Origin: an uncultured Adlercreutzia sp.
Lineage (GTDB): Bacteria; Actinomycetota; Coriobacteriia; Coriobacteriales; Eggerthellaceae
Direction: 5' to 3'
NCBI GenBank assembly: GCA_910589165.1
Contig: CAJUSP010000004.1
Span: forward strand, 1-64,000
Length of the DNA stretch: 64,000 nt
The notes under the pieces are model-generated. The model had not been told where the DNA came from, ran no database searches, and was given only the letters and a program-made list of their open reading frames with translations. This document shows positions 41,889 to 50,931 of this stretch, piece after piece. Numbering within the stretch: position 1 is the stretch's first letter; each line of letters starts with the position of its first letter. Made by a program: the position numbers and the translations under genes.

Positions 41889-41920
41889 GGGCACAGTATA
41901 CCCCACGGGTGGTTATGGTC

Positions 41921-42092
41921 GCAGAATGACGTTTTGGAAGAGCAGAACGGCCTCTTTTGCCACAAGCATCTTCCGAAACGTCATTTCGCAGCCAAAAGGG
42001 GCGAACCTGTCTTCCGAAACGCAATTCCGCAGCCAGAAGGGGCGCGAAGGCGCGCCAGGTCCGAACTTATCTTCCGAAGCGATATTCTGCGA
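41921..42092. repeat. Four copies of a ~21-bp intergenic repeat
   Basis: The motif CTTCCGAAACG-N2-ATTCYGCAG occurs three times in direct orientation (41970-41990, 42011-42032, 42071-42092) and once inverted (41921-41940). The inverted copy pairs with the first direct copy at 17 of 20 positions around a 29-bp loop. Similar AAGGGGCG-type tails follow each copy. The 288-bp gap between two minus-strand genes holds nothing else recognisable. Confidence 0.75.
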
Positions 42093-42176
42093 CTAAGAGG
42101 AGCGCGAAAGCGTGCCGGGCCCATGGCGAAAGCGGGTCGGGCCCATGATGGATGGCCGATGCGGGGCGCCGGCTTT

Positions 42177-43304
42177 TCAGCGGGAGGATTTCCGCAGGAT
42201 GACGGTGGGCGCAGGCGGCAGGTAGCGGGCTGGGTAGACGATGATGCCGGTGCGGCCGATATGCGAGAGCGCCCCCATGAGGGCCACCGGCAGCCCGTAG
42301 CAGGCAACGAGTGCGCCCAGCCCCATGAGCCACGGCGCGGCCGAGAGGGGCACCCCGACGATCGCGAGTGCCCAGAAGTACAGCTTCAGGCAGATGGCGT
42401 GGAACAGCCAGATGGCCATGGTGTAGCGCGTCACGAAGGCGAAGAAGCGGTTCGTGCGCCCGTTGCGGAACACGGTGGAGAACAGCGAGGCGAACCAGGC
42501 GATTCCCAGTGCGTCGAGCACCACGTGGGCCGGCTCGCCGATCCAGCCGGCGGCGTAGGTGATGATGCTGGCCGCCAGCCACAGGCCGCCGAGCCCCCAG
42601 GTCTTCTCGCGCCCGCGCAGCAGCGGCAGCCCGCGGTAGAGGGCCAGGGCCATGCCGGCGGCCACCCAGATGCCGTTGTCGGCCACCGAGGTAATGGCGT
42701 AGGGAAGCGATGCAGCGAACGCGGCGGTGGCCGGCAGCGACTCCAGGGTCACGAGCGTGATTTTCGCTGCCGCGGCGCCGATGAGCAGGCAGGAGGCGTT
42801 GCGGCGGCTCGCGAGGGTGGGGGTGAGCGCGTAGATGATGAGGCACGTGTAGAAGTAGCCTACGGGCGCGATGGGGCTCACGAAGAGCGCGCGGGCCACC
42901 TCTGCGACCGAGAAGCCGGGGCTCACGCCGGTGACGGTGTTCGCCAGCAGCTCGAGGACGGTGAACGCCGCGAACGGGATGAGCATGAGCGCCAGCTCTC
43001 GTTTTAGGTTCGCCGCCCAGGCGCGCCGGGTGCGCACGGTGCGGTAGCGCTGGTACAGATACCCCAGGCAGAAGTAGAAGACGGGCAGCTGGAACGGCAC
43101 GAGGCAGTCTTCAATCCAGTGGGCGACGGGCGTCTCGGGCAGCACCGCGTGGGCCTGACAGGTGGCGATCAGGCCGCCCAGGGCGATGAGCAGCGAGGCT
43201 GTGGCCTCTGCGTTGTGCAGCCAGGAGTCTTTCGCGGTGCCCGCGCCGTGGCCGTGCATCTCGTGGGCGGCGGCGCTTCCCGATATGTTGACGGTTTCGC
43301 TCAT
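42177..43304 (-). CDS. Acyltransferase-3 family membrane protein
   Basis: Protein of 375 residues with about ten hydrophobic segments, for example FQLPVFYFCLGYLYQRYR, FVSPIAPVGYFYTCLIIYAL and YTMAIWLFHAICLKLYFWAL. The layout matches acyltransferase-3 (OafA/YrhL-like) proteins that acetylate surface sugars or lipids. The usual N-terminal His is not clear; a His-rich soluble N terminus (HEMHGHGAG) is present instead. It is read in the same direction as the LuxR-type gene, 62 bp downstream of it. Confidence 0.75.
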   Translation of the reverse strand: MSETVNISGSAAAHEMHGHGAGTAKDSWLHNAEATASLLIALGGLIATCQAHAVLPETPVAHWIEDCLVPFQLPVFYFCLGYLYQRYRTVRTRRAWAANLKRELALMLIPFAAFTVLELLANTVTGVSPGFSVAEVARALFVSPIAPVGYFYTCLIIYALTPTLASRRNASCLLIGAAAAKITLVTLESLPATAAFAASLPYAITSVADNGIWVAAGMALALYRGLPLLRGREKTWGLGGLWLAASIITYAAGWIGEPAHVVLDALGIAWFASLFSTVFRNGRTNRFFAFVTRYTMAIWLFHAICLKLYFWALAIVGVPLSAAPWLMGLGALVACYGLPVALMGALSHIGRTGIIVYPARYLPPAPTVILRKSSR

Positions 43305-43366
43305 AGGAACATGCTAGCGCTTCGCCGTCGCCCCGGGAAAGCCGCCGCCCATCGTTTGCCCAACCA

Positions 43367-43921
43367 TTACCTTGGGGTGTTCTCCTCCTCGGTGCGGATG
43401 CGGGTGATGCGCTCGTAGGGGGCCTCGGCGGCGCGGTCGGCGTCGGCGAGCAGGAGCTGCTCGAAGTCGCGGCGACGGGTCACGTAGGCCTTGCGGTAGA
43501 TGTTCGAGGCGTGGAACTGCACCGTGCGGGGCGCGAGGTGGCACAGCTGGCCGATGTCTCCGTAACTGCGGTGCTGCAGAATGAGCTGGGCCACGGCCAT
43601 CTCCTTGGGTGTGAGCCCGAGCGAGTCCAGCTCGCTTTGGATGCGGGCGGCACGGCTCGTGAGTCGCACCTCCTGGGTGCGCAGGTTGCGCTCGCGTAGG
43701 GCGAGCAGAAGGCCGATGCCCACCAGGGCCGCGGCGCCGGCGACGGCGGCGCAGGCGAGCATGGTCGGCTCCACGCCGAGCGTTGTGGGCGCGATTAGGG
43801 CCAGGCACACGGCGGCTCCGGCCAGCAGGCAGGCGCCTCCGAAGGCGGTAAGCGCCGCAGCAAGGAAAAGGGTGGAATGGCGGCGCGCAGGTTCCGCGCC
43901 GAGCAGTGATGCGTTCAGCAT
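43367..43921 (-). CDS. Membrane-bound LuxR-type regulator
   Basis: Protein of 184 residues. Two N-terminal membrane helices (TLFLAAALTAFGGACLLAGA and the segment from MLACAAVAGAAALVGIG) precede a LuxR helix-turn-helix: LTPKEMAVAQLILQHRSYGD and LAPRTVQFHASNIYRKA. Eggerthellaceae commonly have LuxR regulators tied to membrane domains. The ATG at 43921 has AAGGAAG upstream. A TTGACA promoter at 44084-44112 would drive it and possibly the acyltransferase gene. Confidence 0.82.
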   Translation of the reverse strand: MLNASLLGAEPARRHSTLFLAAALTAFGGACLLAGAAVCLALIAPTTLGVEPTMLACAAVAGAAALVGIGLLLALRERNLRTQEVRLTSRAARIQSELDSLGLTPKEMAVAQLILQHRSYGDIGQLCHLAPRTVQFHASNIYRKAYVTRRRDFEQLLLADADRAAEAPYERITRIRTEEENTPR

Positions 43922-44300
43922 GGCGACTTCCTTAGAACAGGGGACGGGCCCCGATGGGTTGTAGGCTCCGATGGGGCACGGCGGCGGAGACCTCCTGTGC
44001 CAAGGGTCGGCTGCGTTTATGGTGGAAATGCCCTGCGTAGAAGTGCGTATCGCTTCATGCCTCGAGCGGGTATTCGATGTTAGGAGATAAGGCGCCAAAG
44101 AACACCTGTCAATAATTAACGATTACGATATAGCAATAGAAGCGATGAAAGAATGTAATAAAACATTAGAAAGTAAAACGAAACGCGAGAGAAGCGCTCG
44201 GGCCCAAACGTGGACTTTATCCGAAAGCGCGCCGCGTGCGCCCGGGCCGTGGTAGCATTTTTCCTGTTACGTTCGCTTCGACCCTAGGCAAGGCTCATCC
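43922..44300. other. 379-bp divergent intergenic region
   Basis: Gap between the LuxR-type gene and uppP. It contains the LuxR promoter (44084-44112), an AT-rich patch (about 44101-44185) unlike the flanks, and a 5-bp inverted repeat AATGT/ACATT (44152-44167). The uppP promoter is not evident. No gene is supported. Confidence 0.5.
44084..44112 (-). promoter_or_regulatory. Promoter of the LuxR-type gene
   Basis: On the minus strand a consensus TTGACA (44112-44107) and TATCTC (44089-44084) are exactly 17 bp apart, leaving a leader of about 155 nt before the ATG at 43921. Confidence 0.6.
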
Positions 44301-45242
44301 ATGGATATGTTTCTGGAAGTACTGAAGGCGTTCTTCATCGGCGTGGTGGAGGGCATTACCGAATGGCTGCCCATCTCGTCGACGGGCCATATGATTCTAG
44401 TGGACGAGTTCGTGAAGCTGAACGTCTCGGCGGAGTTCCTCGAACTGTTCTTGGTGGTCATCCAGCTTGGGGCCATCATGGCGGTGCTCATCCTGTACTT
44501 CCACAAGCTGAACCCGTTCTCGCCGCGCAAAACGGCGGCTGAGCGCCGCGGCACATGGCGGCTGTGGGGCATGGTGGCCATCGGCTGCATTCCGGCGGCG
44601 GCCATCGGCCTGACCCTCGACGATTTCTTCAACGAGTACTTCTACAACGCGTGGACCGTGGCTATCGCCCTTATCGTCTACGGTGTCATCTTCATCGTGC
44701 TCGAGCGCCACAACCGCAAGCGCGAGGCAGCCTACCTGGCGGCCCGTCGGCCCCGCGGCGCCCATGCGCGCCCCGTGAAGGTGGGTCCGGGCGACGACGG
44801 CGACGATGCCGAGCAGGGCCTGTTCCGCGTGCGCACCGTCGACGAGATCGACTGGAAGACATCGCTGAAGATCGGCTGCTTCCAGATGCTCGCCATCATT
44901 CCGGGCACGAGCCGCTCCGGCTCCACCATCATCGGCGGCATGCTCTGCGGCTGCTCGCGCACGGCGGCGGCCGAATTCACGTTCTTCCTGGCCATCCCCG
45001 TCATGTTCGGCTGGGGCGTGCTGAAGCTCATCAAGTATGTGCTGGCCGTGGGCCTGGCCATGACGGCCACCGAGATCGCCGTGCTGGTGGTGGGCATCCT
45101 GACGGCCTTCGTCGTATCGGTGGTGGCTATCAAGTTCCTCATGGGCTACATCAAGAAGAACGACTTCACCGCCTTCGGCGTCTACCGCATCATCGTCGGC
45201 CTCGTCGTCCTCGCCTACTTCGGCGCAAAGGTGCTGCTGTAG
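44301..45242 (+). CDS. uppP: Undecaprenyl-diphosphate phosphatase
   Basis: Protein of 313 residues with about eight membrane helices. VVEGITEWLPISSTGHMIL and IIPGTSRSGSTIIGGMLCG are the two catalytic signatures of the BacA/UppP family. It recycles the lipid carrier for peptidoglycan synthesis; overexpression gives bacitracin resistance in other bacteria. An inserted hydrophilic loop (RRPRGAHARPVKVGPGDDGD) makes it longer than the typical ~270 residues. Confidence 0.95.
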   Translation: MDMFLEVLKAFFIGVVEGITEWLPISSTGHMILVDEFVKLNVSAEFLELFLVVIQLGAIMAVLILYFHKLNPFSPRKTAAERRGTWRLWGMVAIGCIPAAAIGLTLDDFFNEYFYNAWTVAIALIVYGVIFIVLERHNRKREAAYLAARRPRGAHARPVKVGPGDDGDDAEQGLFRVRTVDEIDWKTSLKIGCFQMLAIIPGTSRSGSTIIGGMLCGCSRTAAAEFTFFLAIPVMFGWGVLKLIKYVLAVGLAMTATEIAVLVVGILTAFVVSVVAIKFLMGYIKKNDFTAFGVYRIIVGLVVLAYFGAKVLL

Positions 45243-45376
45243 GAATTTGCTCAGTCTGCCGTTCGAGGGCCGGCTTGGCAGATGACAGATCGGTAACTTG
45301 ATTTTGTCGTGTTGGTGTCCTTGTTGACGGGGCGATAACGGGCGTGGGTTTTGTTCAACTGGATGTTTTCAGAAAG

Positions 45377-45406
45377 GCGCTTTCGCATATGGCGAGGGCG
45401 CTTTTT
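45377..45406 (+). terminator. Rho-independent terminator
   Basis: A 10-bp stem with two G-U pairs (45377-45386 with 45392-45401), a 5-nt loop and TTTTT (45402-45406). It lies 135 bp after uppP and before the HdeD-type gene. Confidence 0.75.
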
Positions 45407-45491
45407 CTTACCATGGGTGTCAACAAGAAACGCGCGCGGGTGAGCAGGGGAGACGCGCGCAGCGAGAGCGAAAGAGCGAGCGGAGGCAATC

Positions 45492-46064
45492 ATGGAGCGT
45501 TTTCTCAATATTGTGCGGTCGAACAACATGGTGCAGGCGGTGCTGTGCATCGGGTTCGGCCTGTTCCTCATGATTTACCCGTCCATCACTATTCAAGGCA
45601 TCATCATGCTGTTCGGTGTGGCCATGGCGCTCGTGGGGGCGGCCTCGGTGGTTTCCTACACGCGCCAGCGCAGCGCCCGCTATCACGATATGGGCGTGCT
45701 TATGACCGGCGTCTTCTACCTTATCGTGGCTTTCATTGCGTTCGTGTTCCCCAAGGCTATCGCGAGCTTCTTCTCGGTGGTGCTGGGGCTGGTGCTCGTG
45801 CTATGCGCCATCGTGAACTTCATCCGCGCCATCGACCTGCGCAAGTTCGGCAGCTCCATCTGGGTCGCCGTGCTGGCGGTGAGCGTGCTCGTGGGCATCG
45901 GTGGGGTGCTTATCGTGGTGAACCCGTTCGGCGCCTCGATGACCTTCGTGCTGGTGCTGGGCGCAGTATCCATCGTGAACGGCGCGGTGGACTTGTTCAT
46001 CGAGTGGTACACCCGCGACTCCGAAAGCAAGGGCGGCCCCATGGCCAAGGGGCACGCGGTTTAA
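45492..46064 (+). CDS. HdeD-type (DUF308) membrane protein
   Basis: Protein of 190 residues with about six short hydrophobic helices in two repeats, for example VLCIGFGLFLMIYPSITIQG and FYLIVAFIAFVFPKAIASFF. This is the HdeD/DUF308 layout. The protein is associated with acid stress in E. coli but its function is unclear elsewhere. GGAGG lies upstream of the ATG. It appears monocistronic. Confidence 0.85.
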   Translation: MERFLNIVRSNNMVQAVLCIGFGLFLMIYPSITIQGIIMLFGVAMALVGAASVVSYTRQRSARYHDMGVLMTGVFYLIVAFIAFVFPKAIASFFSVVLGLVLVLCAIVNFIRAIDLRKFGSSIWVAVLAVSVLVGIGGVLIVVNPFGASMTFVLVLGAVSIVNGAVDLFIEWYTRDSESKGGPMAKGHAV

Positions 46065-46293
46065 GGCCGCGTGTCTGGGTTCACGTCGCTAGCGCGGGCC
46101 GCGCGGCTATCGGCGAGGCCGATGGCTGGTCATTGGCGGCTTGTTTCCCGCAATTTCCCAAAGTCCCCTGCTTGCGCGGGGGATTTTGCTATCATGATGC
46201 GCACACGAGGGCCGGTACGCCCGCGGCGGCGCCGTCGCGCGGCTCCCTTCTCGGCCATGCTCGTTAAAGCTTTTGGTAAGGAAAGGAATTGCG

Positions 46294-46575
46294 ATGTCAG
46301 ACGAAACCAGCGCCCTGGCGGAGATCGAGAAGCATCGCGAGAAGATCGACGAGATCGATCGTCAGCTCGTGGCGCTTCTGAACAAGCGCGCCAGCCATTC
46401 TCTGGTCATTCGCGGGCTGAAGCCCGATGCCCACATGGGCCTCTACGACGCCCGCCGCGAGGAGGAGATCTTCGCCAAGATCGCCTCGTACAACGAAGGC
46501 CCGCTCTACAACGAGTACCTTCGCGCCATTTACGAGACCATCCTTCGAGTAAGTAAGGAGACGCCGTCCGTATGA
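46294..46575 (+). CDS. AroQ-type chorismate mutase
   Basis: Protein of 93 residues, one all-helical AroQ domain: HREKIDEIDRQLVALLNKRA and YDARREEEIFAKIAS match the family, with Arg/Lys residues positioned to bind chorismate. It converts chorismate to prephenate for Phe and Tyr. The ATG at 46294 has AAAGGA upstream. It overlaps the DAHP synthase start by 4 bp (ATGA), pairing the first and branch-point enzymes of aromatic synthesis. Confidence 0.9.
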   Translation: MSDETSALAEIEKHREKIDEIDRQLVALLNKRASHSLVIRGLKPDAHMGLYDARREEEIFAKIASYNEGPLYNEYLRAIYETILRVSKETPSV

Positions 46576-47375
46576 GCGAAGAAGTGAAACTTGCCCCCAT
46601 TCCCGATTTGGGGCAGCGCACCGACGAGATCACCATCTACGCCGGCCCGTGCTCGGTGGAATCCGCCGAGCAGTTCGATGAAGTGGCTGAATGCATTGCC
46701 GATCTGGGGCTTTCCTGGATCCGCGGCGGCGCCTTCAAGCCGCGTACCAACCCGCACTCTTTCCAGGGGCTCGGCGAAGAGGCGCTGAAGATCATGAAGG
46801 CCGCTGGCGATAAGTACGGCCTGAAGACGCTGACCGAGGTCATGGACTCGGCCCACTGCCAGCTGGTGGCCGACTACGTGGACGGCCTGCAGGTGGGCGC
46901 CCGCAACTTCCAGAACTTCAGCCTGCTGAAGAAGATCGGCGAAGTGACCGCCGACACGCATCAGATGGTGCTGTACAAGCGCGGGTTCGCCGGCACCATT
47001 GCCGAGTGGCTCGCCGCCACCGACTACATCACCGACCACGGCAACACCAACGTGGTGCTGTGCGAACGCGGCATCCGCACCTTCGAGACGGCCACGCGTT
47101 TCACGCTGGATATCGCCGCGGTGCCGGTCATTCACAAGCAGTCGCTATACCCGGTGTGCATCGACGTGTCGCACCCGGCCGGCCAGCGTGACCTGGTGCC
47201 GTCGCTTGCCATGGCGGCGGTGGCGGCCGGCGCCGATTCGCTCATGATCGAAGTGCATCCCAACCCGCCGGTGGCCCTCTCCGACGGCCCCCAGCAGCTA
47301 ACCCCCGCCCAGTTCCGCGTGCTTATCGAGCAGCTGCGCGAGCTGGCCGCGGTGCTCGGCAAGAAGATCGTGTAG
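46572..47375 (+). CDS. 3-Deoxy-7-phosphoheptulonate (DAHP) synthase, type I-beta
   Basis: Protein of 267 residues. ITIYAGPCSVESAEQF, IRGGAFKPRTNPHSFQGLG, VGARNFQNFSLLKK, TNVVLCERGIRTFE and PVCIDVSHPAGQRD are hallmark segments of the KDO8P-synthase-like DAHP synthases. It condenses PEP and erythrose 4-phosphate. It lacks an N-terminal regulatory domain; the cotranslated chorismate mutase could act as a feedback partner (inference). Confidence 0.94.
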   Translation: MSEEVKLAPIPDLGQRTDEITIYAGPCSVESAEQFDEVAECIADLGLSWIRGGAFKPRTNPHSFQGLGEEALKIMKAAGDKYGLKTLTEVMDSAHCQLVADYVDGLQVGARNFQNFSLLKKIGEVTADTHQMVLYKRGFAGTIAEWLAATDYITDHGNTNVVLCERGIRTFETATRFTLDIAAVPVIHKQSLYPVCIDVSHPAGQRDLVPSLAMAAVAAGADSLMIEVHPNPPVALSDGPQQLTPAQFRVLIEQLRELAAVLGKKIV

Positions 47376-47401
47376 CGCCCCTGTGCCCGCACCCACGCGA
47401 A

Positions 47402-47442
47402 GCGCCCGTCCGGCTTCGGCCGCGGCGGGCGCTTCTGCGTTT
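47402..47442 (+). terminator. Terminator-like hairpin after the aromatic genes
   Basis: Stem 47402-47410 with 47424-47432 and a GC-rich loop is followed by TTCTGCGTTTG. A 42-bp copy with only two differences occurs at 52080, so this is a repeated terminator cassette. Confidence 0.7.
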
Positions 47443-47624
47443 GAGGCATCGCCGATCTTCCGCATAATGGGCGGCTTTGCCGGTTGTGCGCAGGTGCCTT
47501 CGGTTCCGGTTTGACGATTCGTCAGGCTATCAAAAACTTTCTAGCGGGCGCGCAACGTCTTGAAGCGACAGCCCGTCTTCTGAGAACATAGCCGTAAAGT
47601 CGGCCTGCAGGAGAGGAGGGACTC

Positions 47625-49166
47625 GTGGAAGGCAAAGCCGCATTTCGCTCGGCACCGCTGCTCGATCGCGCGCTGCGGGCGGCCTCTCAGCGGGCCCAAA
47701 CCTGCGCCACCCTGGCCGAGGCCCTCGGCGTGTCGGCCGAGGACGCTGCCCTGTACTGGTTCACTATCAACGGCCTGCGCCAGGGGCTCGGCCACGACCT
47801 GCCGCCCTTGTTGGACGATTCGGCCCGGTGCTGGTACGACCCTACCTGGCATCTGCAGGCGCTGCTGGAAGAGTATCAGATAAACGAAGGGCTCGCCTCG
47901 CACTACGGGCGCATCTTCTACGATCCCGAGGGCGGCCATCTCGAGCTGAACCTTGCGGCCAACGAGGTGGTTCGGGCGACGGCCATCGACCACGGCGAGG
48001 TGGACGAGGTGCGCCTGCGCCGGGTGTGCGTGCACGCCTGCGAGCCGGAAAACGGCACCGAGCTTCTGGCAGCCAACGCCGGCAAGATCCTGCTTTCCAT
48101 CGAGCAGTACCGCGAGGAGCCCCTGACGCCGGCGCTGCTGGACCGGCTGTACGCGCGGCTGGTCGACGGCATCGCCATCGATGACGCTGCCTCCACCCCC
48201 GTCGAGGGCTTGCGGCTGCTCTGCTCGTTCATTACCGGCGAGGACGGCCCGCTTGCTGGCCAGCAGGGTGATCACTGCCTAGTTCTTGCGCTCGCATCGC
48301 TCCTGTTCCTGCGCTCCGCGCATCTGTTTCCCGTAGGCAACACGGTATTCGCCTTCCTCGTCTACTTCCTGCTCCTTCATCGTGCGGGCTACCATCTGTC
48401 GGCGCATTTGCCGGTGCTCGACGTGCTGTTCGGCGCTCAGGAAGAGGAGGGGCGGGGCTCGAGCGACGCGTGCGGCTCCGCTTCTGAGGCGGACGTATCG
48501 GCCAACCCGGGCAGCGGCACGGTGATCTTCGGGAAGTTCCGCCTGCCCTGCGCCCCCGAGTCGCTCGCGGTGGAATGCGACGGCGCCTACGACTGGACGC
48601 TGCCCTTCGAGCGTGCCGTCGAGCTGCTGGTGAGAGAGCAGCGCTGGCTCATGACGAAGCTCGAGGGCATGAGCCGCCGGCGCGACCGCATGGCGGCCAT
48701 CATCGACGCAGATCAGTCGATGAACGCGCGGCAGAAGGAAGTGCTTGTGGAGGCCATGCTGCACAGCAACGCCGAGTTCACCTACGGCATTCACATGAAG
48801 CGCTACGCCGTGTCGTACCCGAGCGCCCGCAGCGATTTCGGGCGCTTGATGGACTTGGGTTTTCTCCAGCAGCGCGACGACGGGCTGCGGCACTTCTTCT
48901 TCGCGTCCGACAACCTGCACGAGGTGGGCATGGCCTACCTGCGCGAGCACTGCGCCGAGGCCTATGCGCGCTTCTACGACGAGGCGGGCGAGCTTCGGGC
49001 GGAATTCCGTGCCACAGAGGAAGCGCCGGAGCTTTACAACCGCGACATCGGCTTCTACGAGAAGGCACTGCTCGATAAAACCTATACAGAGCACTACGAT
49101 TTCAGGCGCTCGCCCATCGCCGACAGCGATGGCTTGATGCGGCGCCATCCTAACGAGGGGGAATAG
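47625..49166 (+). CDS. Degenerate Fic-domain protein with C-terminal winged helix
   Basis: Protein of 513 residues. The middle resembles a Fic fold, ending in HLFPVGNTVFAFLVYFLLLH (about residues 230-249). This matches the HxFx(D/E)GNxxR loop, but Val replaces the acidic residue and the Arg is lost, while His and Gly-Asn remain. The C-terminal part (MNARQKEVLVEAMLHSNAEF, then AVSYPSARSDFGRLMDLGFL) is the winged helix found in many Fic proteins. AMP transfer is therefore doubtful. It starts at GTG 47625 with GAGAGGAGGG upstream. A pseudo-enzyme or regulator is likely. Confidence 0.7.
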   Translation: MEGKAAFRSAPLLDRALRAASQRAQTCATLAEALGVSAEDAALYWFTINGLRQGLGHDLPPLLDDSARCWYDPTWHLQALLEEYQINEGLASHYGRIFYDPEGGHLELNLAANEVVRATAIDHGEVDEVRLRRVCVHACEPENGTELLAANAGKILLSIEQYREEPLTPALLDRLYARLVDGIAIDDAASTPVEGLRLLCSFITGEDGPLAGQQGDHCLVLALASLLFLRSAHLFPVGNTVFAFLVYFLLLHRAGYHLSAHLPVLDVLFGAQEEEGRGSSDACGSASEADVSANPGSGTVIFGKFRLPCAPESLAVECDGAYDWTLPFERAVELLVREQRWLMTKLEGMSRRRDRMAAIIDADQSMNARQKEVLVEAMLHSNAEFTYGIHMKRYAVSYPSARSDFGRLMDLGFLQQRDDGLRHFFFASDNLHEVGMAYLREHCAEAYARFYDEAGELRAEFRATEEAPELYNRDIGFYEKALLDKTYTEHYDFRRSPIADSDGLMRRHPNEGE

Positions 49167-49267
49167 CCTGCCTAGGCGCGATGATGCGCCAGGCGGGGGA
49201 TGCGAGGGCCCGGAAAGGAGGGCGGCCGAGGCGGGGCTCCATACATTTTCTAGGAGGAGGTACCACT

Positions 49268-50920
49268 ATGTCGAACAGACATGAGGGACGGCGCGTGACG
49301 CGCAAGGGGGCGCTTGCGGCCCTGGTGTCGGCATGCGTGCTGGCGACGGGCCTGGTTGCTTGGGGCTGCGCCCCTGCGGCTGCCCCGGCCGAGAGCGGCG
49401 ATACGGCGCCGCAGAAAGAGGAGGCGCTGGACTTTTCCAGCGACGGTTCCTACACCGACCAGCTGGCGTCGGCCAGCGGCTTTCCCACCGAGGGTCGCTT
49501 CGTAGACGGCATTACGGCGCTGCCCGACTTCTACCAGAACGCCGAGGCCAACGCCGCCAACGCCGAGGCCAACCAGCCGCGGCGCTACGTGGACCGCAAC
49601 GGGTTCACCGTGCAGCCGGTGCCCAGCGACGACCGCGCGTTCAACATCACCTACCTGAATGCCGAGAACCGCGGCTGCACCTCGTGCCACACGCTGGAGA
49701 ACGCGCTCATGGCGCTGCCCACCTACCATCGCCTGATCTTCTTCGGCTACCCGACCGAGCAGACCTTCGCGAACTGCATCGCCTGCCATTCGAAGACCTA
49801 TCAGGGGCAGAACTACCTGGGCGAGGCTATCCACAACACCCATATGACGAGCGATATGTTCACGAGTCAGGGTGGCACGTGCTTCTCGTGCCACTACAAC
49901 GATGTGGAAACCAGCACGCTTCAGCGCTGGGACGATTACAAGTACAACTTGTACCACGGCATCACCGATGTGGCCGCCGAGGAAGCGCAGCTGGCGATCA
50001 GCTACGACCAGACCACCATTACCCCTGCGGCTAACCGCGTCTTCAAGACGGTGAAGGACGAGCCGGCCGAGTGGCTGGTGGACGATACGAACGTGGACCC
50101 GTCCATCTACGAGAACTGGGCGGTGACTATAGACGGCGACTGCGAGAACCCGGTGACCATGACGCTGCCCGAGATGGTAGAGCAGTTCGGCACGGTGAAG
50201 CAGGTAATGAAGATGGACTGCACCATCAACGGCGTGGGCCAGGCCACCATCATGCAGAGCGAGGTGGAGGGCATTCCGCTTTCCAAGGTGATCGAGTTCG
50301 CGAAGCCCGGCGCCGATGCCAACATCGTGAGCCCCATTGGGTCGGACGGCTACGACTACGCCCAGATGCCCATCGATTGGGTGCTTGAGAACGAGGCCAT
50401 CCTCGTGACGAAGATGGACGGCGAGGTGCTGCCGAACTCCCAGGGCTACCCCTGCATGGTGTGGGTGTACAACACTTCCGGCGGCAACTTCGTGAAGCGT
50501 ATCAGCAACCTCACGTTCATGACCCAGCCGGAAGACGTGGCTATGAACCAGGTGTATCTGGGCGAGTTCGCCGACGACTGCACCGGCGAGGTGTACTCCA
50601 AGCCCAACAGCGGCGTGCTGAACTACCCCACTAACGTGGTGCTCACCGGCGACGAAGCCAAGCCGGTGCATTTGGAGGGCTTCGCCGACGCGTTCAACGA
50701 GCCCATCAAGAAGATCGAGTTCTCGCTCGACCACGGCGCCACCTGGCAGACGCTGGACACGCCGAACAACGATTCCAAATACTGGACCTACTGGCGCTTG
50801 GATTTCACGCCGCCTGCGGCCGGCACGTACCTGCTGGACATTCGCACGACGTCCATCGCGCCTGACGGCACCGACCATGTGTGTCAGTACGACACCCAGT
50901 TCATGTTCACGGTGGAGTAG
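49268..50920 (+). CDS. Triheme cytochrome c fused to a sulfite-oxidase-type molybdopterin domain
   Basis: Protein of 550 residues with an N-terminal signal and a near-lipobox (GLVAWGC). Three CxxCH heme sites follow: CTSCH (about 137), CIACH (about 170) and CFSCH (about 207). Residues about 280-450 resemble the sulfite oxidase Mo-pterin domain, with MKMDCTINGVG (about 317) as the candidate Mo-ligand Cys. The C-terminal 80 residues (HLEGFADAF, IEFSLDHGATWQTLD) are the Ig-like dimerisation domain. It is an extracellular redox enzyme of unknown substrate. AGGAGG precedes the ATG. The next genes encode a related but heme-less protein. Confidence 0.88.
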   Translation: MSNRHEGRRVTRKGALAALVSACVLATGLVAWGCAPAAAPAESGDTAPQKEEALDFSSDGSYTDQLASASGFPTEGRFVDGITALPDFYQNAEANAANAEANQPRRYVDRNGFTVQPVPSDDRAFNITYLNAENRGCTSCHTLENALMALPTYHRLIFFGYPTEQTFANCIACHSKTYQGQNYLGEAIHNTHMTSDMFTSQGGTCFSCHYNDVETSTLQRWDDYKYNLYHGITDVAAEEAQLAISYDQTTITPAANRVFKTVKDEPAEWLVDDTNVDPSIYENWAVTIDGDCENPVTMTLPEMVEQFGTVKQVMKMDCTINGVGQATIMQSEVEGIPLSKVIEFAKPGADANIVSPIGSDGYDYAQMPIDWVLENEAILVTKMDGEVLPNSQGYPCMVWVYNTSGGNFVKRISNLTFMTQPEDVAMNQVYLGEFADDCTGEVYSKPNSGVLNYPTNVVLTGDEAKPVHLEGFADAFNEPIKKIEFSLDHGATWQTLDTPNNDSKYWTYWRLDFTPPAAGTYLLDIRTTSIAPDGTDHVCQYDTQFMFTVE

Positions 50921-50931
50921 GGGGACCGACG

